DNA from: Pseudomonadota bacterium
Lineage (GTDB): Bacteria > Pseudomonadota > Alphaproteobacteria > Rhizobiales > Xanthobacteraceae
Direction of reading: 5' to 3'
NCBI GenBank assembly: GCA_023442085.1
Contig: JAEZMT010000340.1
Span: 1 to 64,000 of the forward strand
DNA length: 64,000 bases
The translations under genes were made by a program, and so were the position numbers. The notes under the pieces were generated by a model. It did not search any database and was not told where the DNA came from. It worked only from the letters and a program-made list of their open reading frames with translations. How positions within the stretch are numbered: the stretch's first letter is position 1; every line of letters starts with the position of its first letter. Shown in pieces: positions 25,805 through 32,466 of the stretch.

Positions 25805-26236
25805 TTACCCCTTCACCTTGAACTTTGCTCCGCTGTAATGGGCGTCGAAGGCGAACGTGGTCTTGTCCGCCGGCAGGGCGAAGTGGGCCAGCAGATAGGT
25901 CTTGAAGGGGGCGCCGGCAAGCTGCCGGTCGATATAGACCGTGAAGCGGTCGTCCCGCACGTTGTAGACCACGCGACCACGCGGCCAATCCTCGTATTCT
26001 CCGATAACCTTGAGTTGGCGTTGCAGGGTCGGCCAGAACTCATAGTGGGCCGTGGGCTCGGTCTTGAAGTCTCCGTAGTCCTCCGCCTCCTGCCACGGCG
26101 TCTTGCGGGAGGCGAGTTCCGGCCGGCCGCCGCGCATGACGAACCAGAAGATGCCCACGCACGCCGCTGAAGGCTCAGCCCCGTTCTCCCGCACCTCATC
26201 CGGGGCTTGGGCGGGCTCGGTCACATGTGCCGTCAT
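25805..26236 (-). CDS. Hypothetical protein
   Basis: A 143-residue protein with AAGGAGG seven bases upstream of its ATG. Features are CVGIFWFVMRGGRPELAS, EFWPTLQRQLKVIGEYEDWP, PRGRVVYNVRDDRFTVYID and an ending PFKTYLLAHFALP...KFKVKG. It looks like a compact soluble alpha/beta protein; no catalytic motif is recognised. Proteins of this appearance occur as hypotheticals in rhizobial accessory regions (recollection, not checked). It is the second gene after a secreted protein on the same strand, 17 bp downstream, so the two are probably co-transcribed. Confidence 0.75.
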   Translation of the reverse strand: MTAHVTEPAQAPDEVRENGAEPSAACVGIFWFVMRGGRPELASRKTPWQEAEDYGDFKTEPTAHYEFWPTLQRQLKVIGEYEDWPRGRVVYNVRDDRFTVYIDRQLAGAPFKTYLLAHFALPADKTTFAFDAHYSGAKFKVKG

Positions 26237-26253
26237 GATCTGGCCTCCTTGCT

Positions 26254-26700
26254 TCAGCGGTAGTTGTCGGCCTTCGGGCTGTGCTGCGGCACGGCGCACA
26301 GGCGGTAGAGGATGGGGTCACCGGTCCCCGACATCAGGCCGCCCTTTCTCAGCTGGACGGCGAGGGTGCCGAGATAAAGCGGGGCAATCTCGAACTTGAT
26401 GCTTCCCCGCTCTCCCTCGGCTTCGCAATCGGTGTCGATCTCGTAGAAATAACCCTGCGCGGAGATGCGGCGGATGCGGCAGTGGGTCTCGTAGAGATGA
26501 ATCTCGGATTTGGTGATGAGCATCCGGTCCTTGCTGTCCTGGTCATCGCAGCCACCGTCCTGCCCCGATGAATAGAGGCCCGGCTGGATCGGCTCCAGCT
26601 GTCGGTTCAGGGCGTAGCCCGGGCTCGGCCACAAAAAGTAGGCCGCGTTCGTGAGCAATATCGAGGCCAGAAGCCCCATCAGAAAGACCATACGGCGCAT
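26254..26700 (-). CDS. Hypothetical exported or membrane-anchored protein
   Basis: A 148-residue protein with an N-terminal hydrophobic segment (MRRMVFLMGLLASILLTNAAYF) that acts as signal or anchor. The mature part has four Cys in CDDQD, THCR, TDCEAEG and LCAVP, which could form two disulfides in the periplasm. No family is recognised. The start at 26700 puts the charged residues directly before the hydrophobic run. It lies between the WYL regulator gene and the 25805 gene on the same strand, perhaps as an operon of three. Confidence 0.72.
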   Translation of the reverse strand: MRRMVFLMGLLASILLTNAAYFLWPSPGYALNRQLEPIQPGLYSSGQDGGCDDQDSKDRMLITKSEIHLYETHCRIRRISAQGYFYEIDTDCEAEGERGSIKFEIAPLYLGTLAVQLRKGGLMSGTGDPILYRLCAVPQHSPKADNYR

Positions 26701-26755
26701 GACGCGCTCCCCTTGATCGTGAACTCAGCTGGATCGAAGACCGGACCAGAGCCGA

Positions 26756-27733
26756 TCAGGGTTGGCCCGGCTCCATTGGCGCCGCGCCCATCAGCCCCCT
26801 CAGCCGCTCCGGCTTCATCACCTTCACCATATTCACGTAAGGGGTCAGGAATTGTGCGAGCTCGGAGAAGCCTCCCGCCTCGAAGGTGACGCGCAGGCTG
26901 CCATCCGCCAGCGTTTCCATCTGCTGATCGGGATGCAGGGACTGGTCCCTGAACTCCGGTGCAATCGACGGGTCAAACACCAGTTCAATGGGCTCCGGCT
27001 CTTCCTGAAAGAATCCGAATGAGCGTTCCGCATAGGCGCGCAGGCTGAAGCCCTCGGGGCGGCTCGCCCGCTCCTCCAGTTCAGCAACGGCGTCGATGCG
27101 GTCCAGCCGGAGCTGGTGGGGCTGGTCGTTATCGGGAAAGCCCACCACCAGATAGTGGGACCGCCCGAAGATCAGCCCATAGGGGACAGCCCGATAGCTC
27201 CGCGATGTTTCGTCCCCGACCCTCCGATACCGGATTTCGAGCAACCCGGCGGCCAGGATGGCATGCCGGATGGCCTTCAGGACCTCGGGCTTGCAGAGCT
27301 GTGCCGGCCCCGGTGTATGAGCCCAGACCTCGGTTTCCAGATGCAGTTCGACGTCCGCCTCAAGGCGACGGCGGTCTGCCGCGCGCAGGCCGGCGCTGAT
27401 CTTCCGGTTGAGGCTGTCCAACAAGCTCGCCCGCGCCGGGTCCCGCGCCCGCATGGCCTGGGCGAGATTCCGCAACTCCGCCAATTCCTCGGCCGTGGGC
27501 GTGGCGATGAACTGAACCCCCTTGGGGAGATTGGGAAGCCGGAAGCGGACGATCTTGCCCTCATGGATGCGCTCCAGCGGGCCGAACATCTCGGCGACAA
27601 GGTTGCGCATGCGCTCCGCCGTGCTCCGGGATACGCCATGCCGGGCGCTGATCTCTTCCAGGCTGAGGCCGGTGGATGAAGCGGCCAGATCCAATGCGAG
27701 TTCAAGCGACGCCCGTACCTTGTCGAAACGCAT
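26756..27733 (-). CDS. WYL domain transcriptional regulator
   Basis: A 325-residue regulator. The N-terminal HTH is LEEISARHGVSRSTAERMRN. The WYL domain spans about residues 140-220 (AILAAGLLEIRYRRVGDETS, YRAVPYGLIFGRSHYLVVGF, QLRLDRIDAV). A C-terminal WCX-like region follows (FDPSIAPEFRD, VTFEAGGFSELAQF). WYL proteins sense nucleic-acid or nucleotide ligands, and several control phage-defence loci. It is divergent from the small XRE gene, and the shared spacer holds two TATCTGAAA repeats. The ATG at 27733 is preferred over an upstream TTG. Confidence 0.9.
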   Translation of the reverse strand: MRFDKVRASLELALDLAASSTGLSLEEISARHGVSRSTAERMRNLVAEMFGPLERIHEGKIVRFRLPNLPKGVQFIATPTAEELAELRNLAQAMRARDPARASLLDSLNRKISAGLRAADRRRLEADVELHLETEVWAHTPGPAQLCKPEVLKAIRHAILAAGLLEIRYRRVGDETSRSYRAVPYGLIFGRSHYLVVGFPDNDQPHQLRLDRIDAVAELEERASRPEGFSLRAYAERSFGFFQEEPEPIELVFDPSIAPEFRDQSLHPDQQMETLADGSLRVTFEAGGFSELAQFLTPYVNMVKVMKPERLRGLMGAAPMEPGQP

Positions 27734-27831
27734 GACGTAAGCCCGCAATTATCCGGTGACCGCCACAGGAGCAAGGCACCACCCAATGATGCAACCTATT
27801 GGCGAAGCATGAGCCCGGCAATGCGAGATTC

Positions 27832-27856
27832 TATCTGAAATCTCGATTATCTGAAA
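27832..27856. promoter_or_regulatory. Paired TATCTGAAA repeats between WYL and XRE genes
   Basis: TATCTGAAA at 27832-27840 and 27848-27856, 16 bp apart on one DNA face and turn-and-a-half, each preceded by a GATT-like tract. A likely operator for one or both divergent regulators. Confidence 0.45.
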
Positions 27857-27890
27857 AGCCGATTATTCCGGCGTCCGCTTCCTCCTGCGG

Positions 27891-28145
27891 ATGCCGGAAT
27901 TGCCGCGCGACCTTCGTCAGCCCCGTTACGCCCGACTGCGCGAACTCATGATCGAGGCGCGCAAGGCGGCCGGGCTGTCACAGGCGGCGGTCGCGGCAAA
28001 GCTCGGTCGGCCGCAGTCGTATATCGCCGATATTGAACGCAACGAACGGCGCATCGACGTCATCGAGTATCTGGCGCTCGCCGATGCCATTGGGTTCGAT
28101 GCGATCGGCATTCTGGAGCAAGTTCGCGCAGAGCCGGGCGAGTGA
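27891..28145 (+). CDS. XRE family helix-turn-helix regulator
   Basis: An 84-residue single-domain DNA-binding protein. The HTH is LREARKAAGLSQ-like: MIEARKAAGLSQAAVAAKLG, then RPQSYIADIERNERRIDV, the usual recognition helix and turn. Such small Cro/C-protein-like regulators control island genes or restriction loci. It is divergent from the WYL regulator and convergent with the integrase gene, separated from the latter by 36 bp. The ATG is at 27891; no strong ribosome-binding site is evident. Confidence 0.9.
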   Translation: MPELPRDLRQPRYARLRELMIEARKAAGLSQAAVAAKLGRPQSYIADIERNERRIDVIEYLALADAIGFDAIGILEQVRAEPGE

Positions 28146-28181
28146 CGAAGAGAGGTGGTCCTTCGTTCCGGCCACCAAGCG

Positions 28182-29483
28182 TCACCCCTTCTTCGCTGCC
28201 AACTCCTTCACATTGCTCTCCGGCACGATGCCCAGCTTCGGAAAGGCGGCTCGGATAGTGTCGGCCACATAGGACGGCGCGAGGTGGGCGTAGTGCTTCT
28301 CGGTGATGCGCGTGTCCGCATGCCCGAGTTGCGCGGCGATCACGCCCATGGGTACCCCGGCCATGGCCAAAGTGCTGGCATGGGTGTGGCGGAGCACATG
28401 AAAGCCGATAGCCGGCACGATCTTCGCCGCAGCGCAGGCCTCCGCCAGCGGCCGTGTCTGCTGCGCCGGCTTCCAGGGGCCGCCGTCATCGCGCGCGAAC
28501 ACCAGCGCGCTGCCGTCCTTGCCATGGGTCAGGCTGCGGAACAGCGCCGTGGCTTCGTCGGTCAGAACGATGTGACGGGGCTTGCCCCCTTTCGCCTCCC
28601 GCACTGCTGCCGTGCGAGCATCGAGATCAATGTCCACCACCTTCAGGCGGGCCAGTTCGCTGTACCGCGCGCCGGTCAGCAGTGCGCCGCGCACCAGCGA
28701 TCGAAGCGGCTCCGCGCAGGCATTTACCAGCCGGGTGCATTCAGCGGGCTTCAGATAACGGATCACCGGCGCATCCACCGCAGCGAAGGGCTTCACTGCG
28801 CGCCATGCTTCGTCACTGCTGATGTGTCGTTCGTGCCAGGCGTGGTTCAGGGCCGCCTTCAACACCGTGAGGATGCGATTTGCGGTGGCGCGTCGCGAAC
28901 GCACCGCATCCATGTCGTCATGATCCACCGCCCGTGTGGCCCGTTCCTTGGCGGTGCTTTTGGTGCGGACCATCTTGGGTGCGGTGGCGATGCCCCGATG
29001 CCAATCTCGGATGCGGCGCGTGGTCAGCTTCGCCAGTTCCACACCGCCGAGCGATGGACGGATGTGGATCTCGATGACCCGGCGGGTGGCATATTCCGAT
29101 CGGCCGCCCTTGCCCACATAATGGGCGATGTAGTCGTCGCAGGCATCGCCCACGGTGTACGGACCGGCGCTGGCGGAGAGCCCAAGCGCACGGCGCTCCT
29201 CCTCCTGGTACCAGTTACGGGCCACTGCCTGGGCCTGGCTGAAGGACAGATGCGCCGCGCCGTCCGCATCCTGCACGTCGTCGGTCGAGCCGAGCGCATG
29301 TTCCGTGTAGCGCTTGCGCTCGCCATCCCATCGCCGGGCAAGCCAGCTGCCGCCGCTCTTCTTCCGCCGGTAGCCGAGAGCGAGCCCGCCATCAAGCTGC
29401 TTCCAATAGGGCTCGCCTCGTACGGCAAGTCGAGCTCGGGCGGTGCGGGTTTCAAGGGCTGTATCTCGGACGGTGCGGGCCAT
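28182..29483 (-). CDS. int: Island tyrosine integrase
   Basis: A 433-residue site-specific recombinase. The catalytic residues are visible: Arg in LLTGARYSELARLK, His-x-x-Arg in GFHVLRHTHAS, and the nucleophile Tyr at 398 in ADTRITEKHYAHL. The N-terminal region contains the arm- and core-binding SAM-like domains (DACDDYIAHYVGKGG). The ATG at 29483 follows a stretch carrying the candidate arm site 29493-29511. It lies 134 bp from the 46-bp repeat at 29618, so it is the enzyme that inserted 7411-29663 into tRNA-Glu. Confidence 0.94.
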   Translation of the reverse strand: MARTVRDTALETRTARARLAVRGEPYWKQLDGGLALGYRRKKSGGSWLARRWDGERKRYTEHALGSTDDVQDADGAAHLSFSQAQAVARNWYQEEERRALGLSASAGPYTVGDACDDYIAHYVGKGGRSEYATRRVIEIHIRPSLGGVELAKLTTRRIRDWHRGIATAPKMVRTKSTAKERATRAVDHDDMDAVRSRRATANRILTVLKAALNHAWHERHISSDEAWRAVKPFAAVDAPVIRYLKPAECTRLVNACAEPLRSLVRGALLTGARYSELARLKVVDIDLDARTAAVREAKGGKPRHIVLTDEATALFRSLTHGKDGSALVFARDDGGPWKPAQQTRPLAEACAAAKIVPAIGFHVLRHTHASTLAMAGVPMGVIAAQLGHADTRITEKHYAHLAPSYVADTIRAAFPKLGIVPESNVKELAAKKG

Positions 29484-29492
29484 GGGAAGAAT

Positions 29493-29511
29493 GGGAAGAT
29501 TTTGGGGAGTA
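29493..29511. repeat. Candidate integrase arm site, right (island)
   Basis: GGGAAGATTTTGGGGAGTA, 18 of 19 identical to 7459-7477, located 9 bp upstream of the integrase start codon. A partial further copy (GGGAAGA) lies at 29484-29490. Binding here could also autoregulate int. Confidence 0.45.
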
Positions 29512-29617
29512 AGTGGAGACGAACGTCAGCGGATTCCCGCGAACGGATACAGCTTAACATATTGCAATTCAACGATCCAGCGTGATCCACCTTGGTCCAC
29601 CAATGCCCATGCATTCT

Positions 29618-29663
29618 CCCTCTCACGGCGAAAACAGGGGTTCGAGTCCCCTTGGGAGCGCCA
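29618..29663. repeat. 46-bp att repeat, copy 2 (island right end, prophage left end)
   Basis: Exact copy of tRNA-Glu positions 7365-7410, without the 5' half of the tRNA. It ends the island and directly precedes the prophage, so it serves as attR for the first and probably attL for the second. Confidence 0.93.
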
Positions 29664-29688
29664 AAGCTCAATAAAATCAATAGCTTAT

Positions 29689-29727
29689 AACCGGGTTAGC
29701 CAACCCGGTTAGCCAGTGGGTTAGCCA
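29689..29727. repeat. GGTTAGCCA direct repeats at the prophage end
   Basis: Three copies of GGTTAGCCA at 29694-29702, 29707-29715 and 29719-29727, spaced 13 and 12 bp, with a 9-bp inverted repeat AACCGGGTT/AACCCGGTT (29689-29710) over the first two. They lie between the att repeat and the integrase stop codon, where arm-type sites for the prophage integrase are expected. Confidence 0.55.
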
Positions 29728-30815
29728 CCCCGTTTCTTGCCCCCCGACACCAGCTTGACCACGGCGCGCATGCCGTCGCGCGCGAGATGCTCCTGCTCGG
29801 CCTCGCGCGAGTAGAGTTCGGCGTGCTGAATGTCGGTGTGGCCAAGCGTGTCCATAATCTGGCGCGTAGTGGCGCCGCCTTCCGCCAGCATCTTGCCGAG
29901 CGTCTTGCGCAGGCCGTGCAGCGTGTAGCCGGGCGGCAGGCCGGCGGCCTTCGTCCAGTCGGCCATCCGGCCGGTAAGCGACTTGGCGGAGAAGGGCTCG
30001 CCGATGGCCGTCTTGAGGATGGTGGGGCCGGACAGGTCCGTGGCGTGCAGCACCTCGCGCAGCATGGGCGTGATATCGAGCACCAGCGGGCGGCCCGTCT
30101 TGCCCTGCACCAGGCGGATGCTGTCGCCCTCGATGGCGTCTGGCGTGAGTGACACGACATCGCCCCGCCGGTTGCCCAGCCAGAGCGCCAGCGCATAGGC
30201 GAGGCGGGGCGTGGTGCCGATCGGCCAGCGTGTCTCGAATTGCATGCGCGCGGCATCGGGCCAAGCCTTCCAGCCCACATATTCCGGCCGGTGCTTCAGC
30301 TTGTAGGACGGATCGGTGTCGATCCACTCTTCGTCGAGCGCCACGAGGATCATGCGGCGGATCACCACCAAGAGGTGGCGCGCCGCGTGAGGGCGGTCGG
30401 TCATGTCGGCGATGATGCCCTTCAGGTGGCGCCGCCGGAGATCCGAGACAAGCACATCGCCCCATAGCAGATCGGCCTCCTTCGAGACCTTGCTGCCGAG
30501 GAAGAGTTCGGCGATCCGGGATTGCCGTTGCTTCGTTTCCGTCTCAAGCCGGGACCACTCGGGGAGGCTCTTCGGCACCATCTTCCATGCAGCCCGCAGC
30601 GAGCGTGGCGTAGCAGCTACTGGCAGTCTGGTGACGGCGGCCTTTGGCTTGGGCGGCGCCGGGCGGCCCTCGACGGCCGCGAGATAGGCCGCTTCGAATG
30701 CGGCCTCTCCCGGCTCGCCGGGCAGCGGGATTGTCTTGCCGGCGCGGCGGAAGCGCCAGCGGGTGCGGCCGTGGCGATCCTTGAACGGGCCGGCGTTGGG
30801 GTAGCGCTCGCTCAT
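29721..30815 (-). CDS. int: Prophage tyrosine integrase
   Basis: A 364-residue recombinase, unrelated in detail to the island integrase. Catalytic residues: Arg in LWLGNRRGDVVSL, His/Arg in YTLHGLRKTLGKML, nucleophile Tyr at 335 in GHTDIQHAELYSRE. The extreme N-terminus has the AP2/arm-like segment GRTRWRFRRAGKTI. Its 3' end is 58 bp from the 46-bp att repeat. It is the last gene of the leftward early operon, 9 bp after the excisionase-like gene, so it is under the same repressor-controlled promoter. Confidence 0.94.
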   Translation of the reverse strand: MSERYPNAGPFKDRHGRTRWRFRRAGKTIPLPGEPGEAAFEAAYLAAVEGRPAPPKPKAAVTRLPVAATPRSLRAAWKMVPKSLPEWSRLETETKQRQSRIAELFLGSKVSKEADLLWGDVLVSDLRRRHLKGIIADMTDRPHAARHLLVVIRRMILVALDEEWIDTDPSYKLKHRPEYVGWKAWPDAARMQFETRWPIGTTPRLAYALALWLGNRRGDVVSLTPDAIEGDSIRLVQGKTGRPLVLDITPMLREVLHATDLSGPTILKTAIGEPFSAKSLTGRMADWTKAAGLPPGYTLHGLRKTLGKMLAEGGATTRQIMDTLGHTDIQHAELYSREAEQEHLARDGMRAVVKLVSGGKKRGG

Positions 30816-30824
30816 GCCGCAACG

Positions 30825-31073
30825 CTACCGTGCGGCTCGGCGCGCCTGCAAGGCTTCGTCGATGGCGTTGGGCCGGTGGCTGTCCAGCTCGGTGAAGTGC
30901 ATGTCGAGCTGCACCCGGTCCCATATGACGCGGCCGTCCACGCGCTTGCCGCGTGGCATGCGGCCGTCGCGCACCATCTCGTCGAACTTGGTGGTGCCGA
31001 CGCCGATGTAATAGGCGGCCTCCTCGCGGTTGAGACCGCGCGGCGTCCATGGGATGGCCTCATGCCGCGGCAT
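30825..31073 (-). CDS. Excisionase-like small HTH protein
   Basis: An 82-residue protein. GLNREEAAYYIGVGTTKFDE is an AlpA/excisionase-type helix-turn-helix, followed by GRMPRGKRVDGRVIWDR, the wing. Its position next to int and its size are those of an Xis that bends att DNA and directs excision. The ATG at 31073 is the in-frame start after the upstream gene's stop (2 bp gap). No separate promoter is visible. Confidence 0.8.
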   Translation of the reverse strand: MPRHEAIPWTPRGLNREEAAYYIGVGTTKFDEMVRDGRMPRGKRVDGRVIWDRVQLDMHFTELDSHRPNAIDEALQARRAAR

Positions 31074-31075
31074 TG

Positions 31076-31288
31076 TCAGCCCTCCCCCAGCTGCGCGGAG
31101 GGCTCGCGGGCAGCGGCGTTGATCCGATTGACCTGCTCGGACACCAATGCAGCGCGCGCGGCGGCAAGCTCTTCCTGCGCCCGGCATAGATCCTCGATGC
31201 GGGTGAGCAGGAGCATGCGCGCGGCGCTGGTCTCGCCGGCGGCTTCGTATTCCGTGACGATCGAGAGGGCGCGATCGAAGGGGGTCAT
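31076..31288 (-). CDS. Small hypothetical helical protein (phage early)
   Basis: A 70-residue protein, probably two long helices (FDRALSIVTEYEAAGETSAA and RAQEELAAARAALVSEQVNR). The second could be a coiled coil. No family is recognised. Its ATG overlaps the stop of the 48-residue membrane protein gene (4 bp), and its stop is 2 bp before the excisionase-like gene, placing it firmly in the early operon. Confidence 0.7.
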   Translation of the reverse strand: MTPFDRALSIVTEYEAAGETSAARMLLLTRIEDLCRAQEELAAARAALVSEQVNRINAAAREPSAQLGEG

Positions 31289-31431
31289 CGCAGCACCATG
31301 GGGCCGGCGATCTCGGCGACGGCGGTCCAGATGCCGAGGGCGGCCACGATGAAGATGCCCGCCGCGCTGGTGAGGAGGGCGATGGCGCAGAGCTTCCACA
31401 GGCCGGTGATGATGAGGTCGAAATCTTCCAT
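31285..31431 (-). CDS. 48-residue membrane protein (phage early)
   Basis: A very short gene encoding MEDFDLIITGLW followed by an uninterrupted hydrophobic stretch (AIALLTSAAGIFIVAALGIW) and a short tail. One membrane span is certain from composition; the role is unknown (small phage inner-membrane proteins can affect host growth or superinfection). Start and stop are both overlapped by or adjacent to operon neighbours, which supports it despite its size. Confidence 0.65.
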   Translation of the reverse strand: MEDFDLIITGLWKLCAIALLTSAAGIFIVAALGIWTAVAEIAGPMVLR

Positions 31432-31439
31432 GGCGCGCC

Positions 31440-31865
31440 TCAGCCGAAGGGGATTTCATCGTTGAGATCGTCCGGCGCGGCGCCGTAGCTGCCTTCGTCG
31501 GGGGCGGGGGCGCGGTCAGTGGAATCGAGCAGGGTCAGCTCGCCCCGGAAGGGCTTGAGCACCACCTCGGTGACATAGCGGTCTATGCCGGCCCTGTCCG
31601 TCCACTTGCGGGTGGCGTTCTTGCCTTCGACGTAGACCTTCGAGCCCTTCTTGAGGAACTTCTCGACCACCTCCACCAGGCGATCGTTGTAGACGACCAC
31701 CTGGTGCCACTCGGTTTCCTCCCGGCGCTCGCCGGTGGCCTTGTCGCGCCAGCTCTCGGAGGTGGCGAGGGAGAAGCTGGCGATGCGACCGCCGGCCTGG
31801 GTGCGCGCGATCCTCGGGTCTTTGCCGAGGTGGCCCACGAGGATGACCTTGTTGACGCCGGCCAT
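31440..31865 (-). CDS. ssb: Single-stranded DNA-binding protein
   Basis: A 141-residue SSB. OB-fold motifs are NKVILVGHLGKDPRIART, IASFSLATSESWRD, EETEWHQVVVYNDRL and GSKVYVEGKNATRKW. It ends in the acidic interaction tip DEIPFG, the usual docking peptide for replication and repair partners. Encoded with a clamp and AAA+ ATPase, it points to a phage replication module. The ATG at 31865 directly begins the family consensus MAGVNKVIL. Confidence 0.95.
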   Translation of the reverse strand: MAGVNKVILVGHLGKDPRIARTQAGGRIASFSLATSESWRDKATGERREETEWHQVVVYNDRLVEVVEKFLKKGSKVYVEGKNATRKWTDRAGIDRYVTEVVLKPFRGELTLLDSTDRAPAPDEGSYGAAPDDLNDEIPFG

Positions 31866-31867
31866 GG

Positions 31868-32242
31868 TCAAAGCTCCAGTGCTGATTCCGGCACGTCGAA
31901 CAGGCCGAGCGCGCCCTTGAGCGGGACGAAGGGGAGAGGCTTCACGTCCGCCAGCACGAGGCCATAGCGGCCAAAGAACCAAGGCGAGGCGTGGCTGGTC
32001 ACGCAGTCCACGAGATTGGCGCGGCCGACGATGCCGCCTCGCGGCAGGTCCGGCATGGGCGGGACGGTGAGGCCGAGGCCTGCGGCGAAGTCGCGGCACT
32101 CCTCGTATTCGTCGCGCGTCATGCCTTTCGCCGCATGGATGCCAAGCGGGCCGCGGTAGCTGGTCCACCAGTTCCGGTTCTCGACTGGCTTGCCATGGAG
32201 GATGCACCACGCCCACGGCTGGCGAATGGAAAGCACCTTCAT
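31868..32242 (-). CDS. ASCH domain protein
   Basis: A 124-residue single-domain protein. The ASCH signature is at the N-terminus: SIRQPWAWCILHGKPVENRN, then YRGPLGIHAAKG, and later GGIVGRANLVDCV. ASCH folds are PUA-like and bind RNA or modified nucleosides; phage members are thought to touch RNA or nucleotide metabolism. It is 2 bp from ssb and 3 bp from the next gene in the early operon. Confidence 0.88.
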   Translation of the reverse strand: MKVLSIRQPWAWCILHGKPVENRNWWTSYRGPLGIHAAKGMTRDEYEECRDFAAGLGLTVPPMPDLPRGGIVGRANLVDCVTSHASPWFFGRYGLVLADVKPLPFVPLKGALGLFDVPESALEL

Positions 32243-32245
32243 GGC

Positions 32246-32464
32246 TCAGACCTTCCACTCCTTGAGGGATTGGTAAGCGGAGATCATCGCGGCCACGTCG
32301 CCCTCGGCGAGGGCCTTGGCGGCGCGATCGAGATCCGCGCGCATGCAGGTGAGAGCGAAGATGCCAGCCGGGCCGATCTCGACGTAGGGCGGCATGACCT
32401 TGTCGCGGACGCGGGCCATTTCCAGAGGCAGAGACTCGCCGAGGGACATGGGGGATTCGCTCAT
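32246..32464 (-). CDS. Small hypothetical protein (phage early)
   Basis: A 72-residue protein, helical by composition, with MPPYVEIGPAGIFALTCMRA and LDRAAKALAEGDVAAMISAY. No known domain. The ATG at 32464 nearly touches the sliding-clamp stop (32467), so it is translated as part of the replication block. It may be an accessory subunit, which is a guess from position alone. Confidence 0.7.
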   Translation of the reverse strand: MSESPMSLGESLPLEMARVRDKVMPPYVEIGPAGIFALTCMRADLDRAAKALAEGDVAAMISAYQSLKEWKV

Positions 32465-32466
32465 TT

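Larger units (their letters stand above)
7411..29663. mobile_element. Genomic island integrated in tRNA-Glu (about 22 kb, defence-rich)
   Basis: Bounded by the 46-bp direct repeats at 7365-7410 and 29618-29663. A tyrosine integrase gene (28182-29483) lies next to the right repeat. Content is accessory: restriction/modification-like genes, a toxin-antitoxin pair, nucleases, DNA-binding regulators and hypotheticals, with several long non-coding stretches. Base composition is visibly more A/T-rich in places (for example 20.6-22.8 kb) than in the flanking chromosome or the prophage. No conjugation genes are present, so it is an integrative element dependent on others for transfer, or a decayed one. 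Confidence 0.88.

Noticed and set aside
7411..29663. Integrative conjugative element
   Set aside because: No relaxase of the conjugative type, coupling protein or type IV secretion genes were found; the HUH-like gene alone is not enough.
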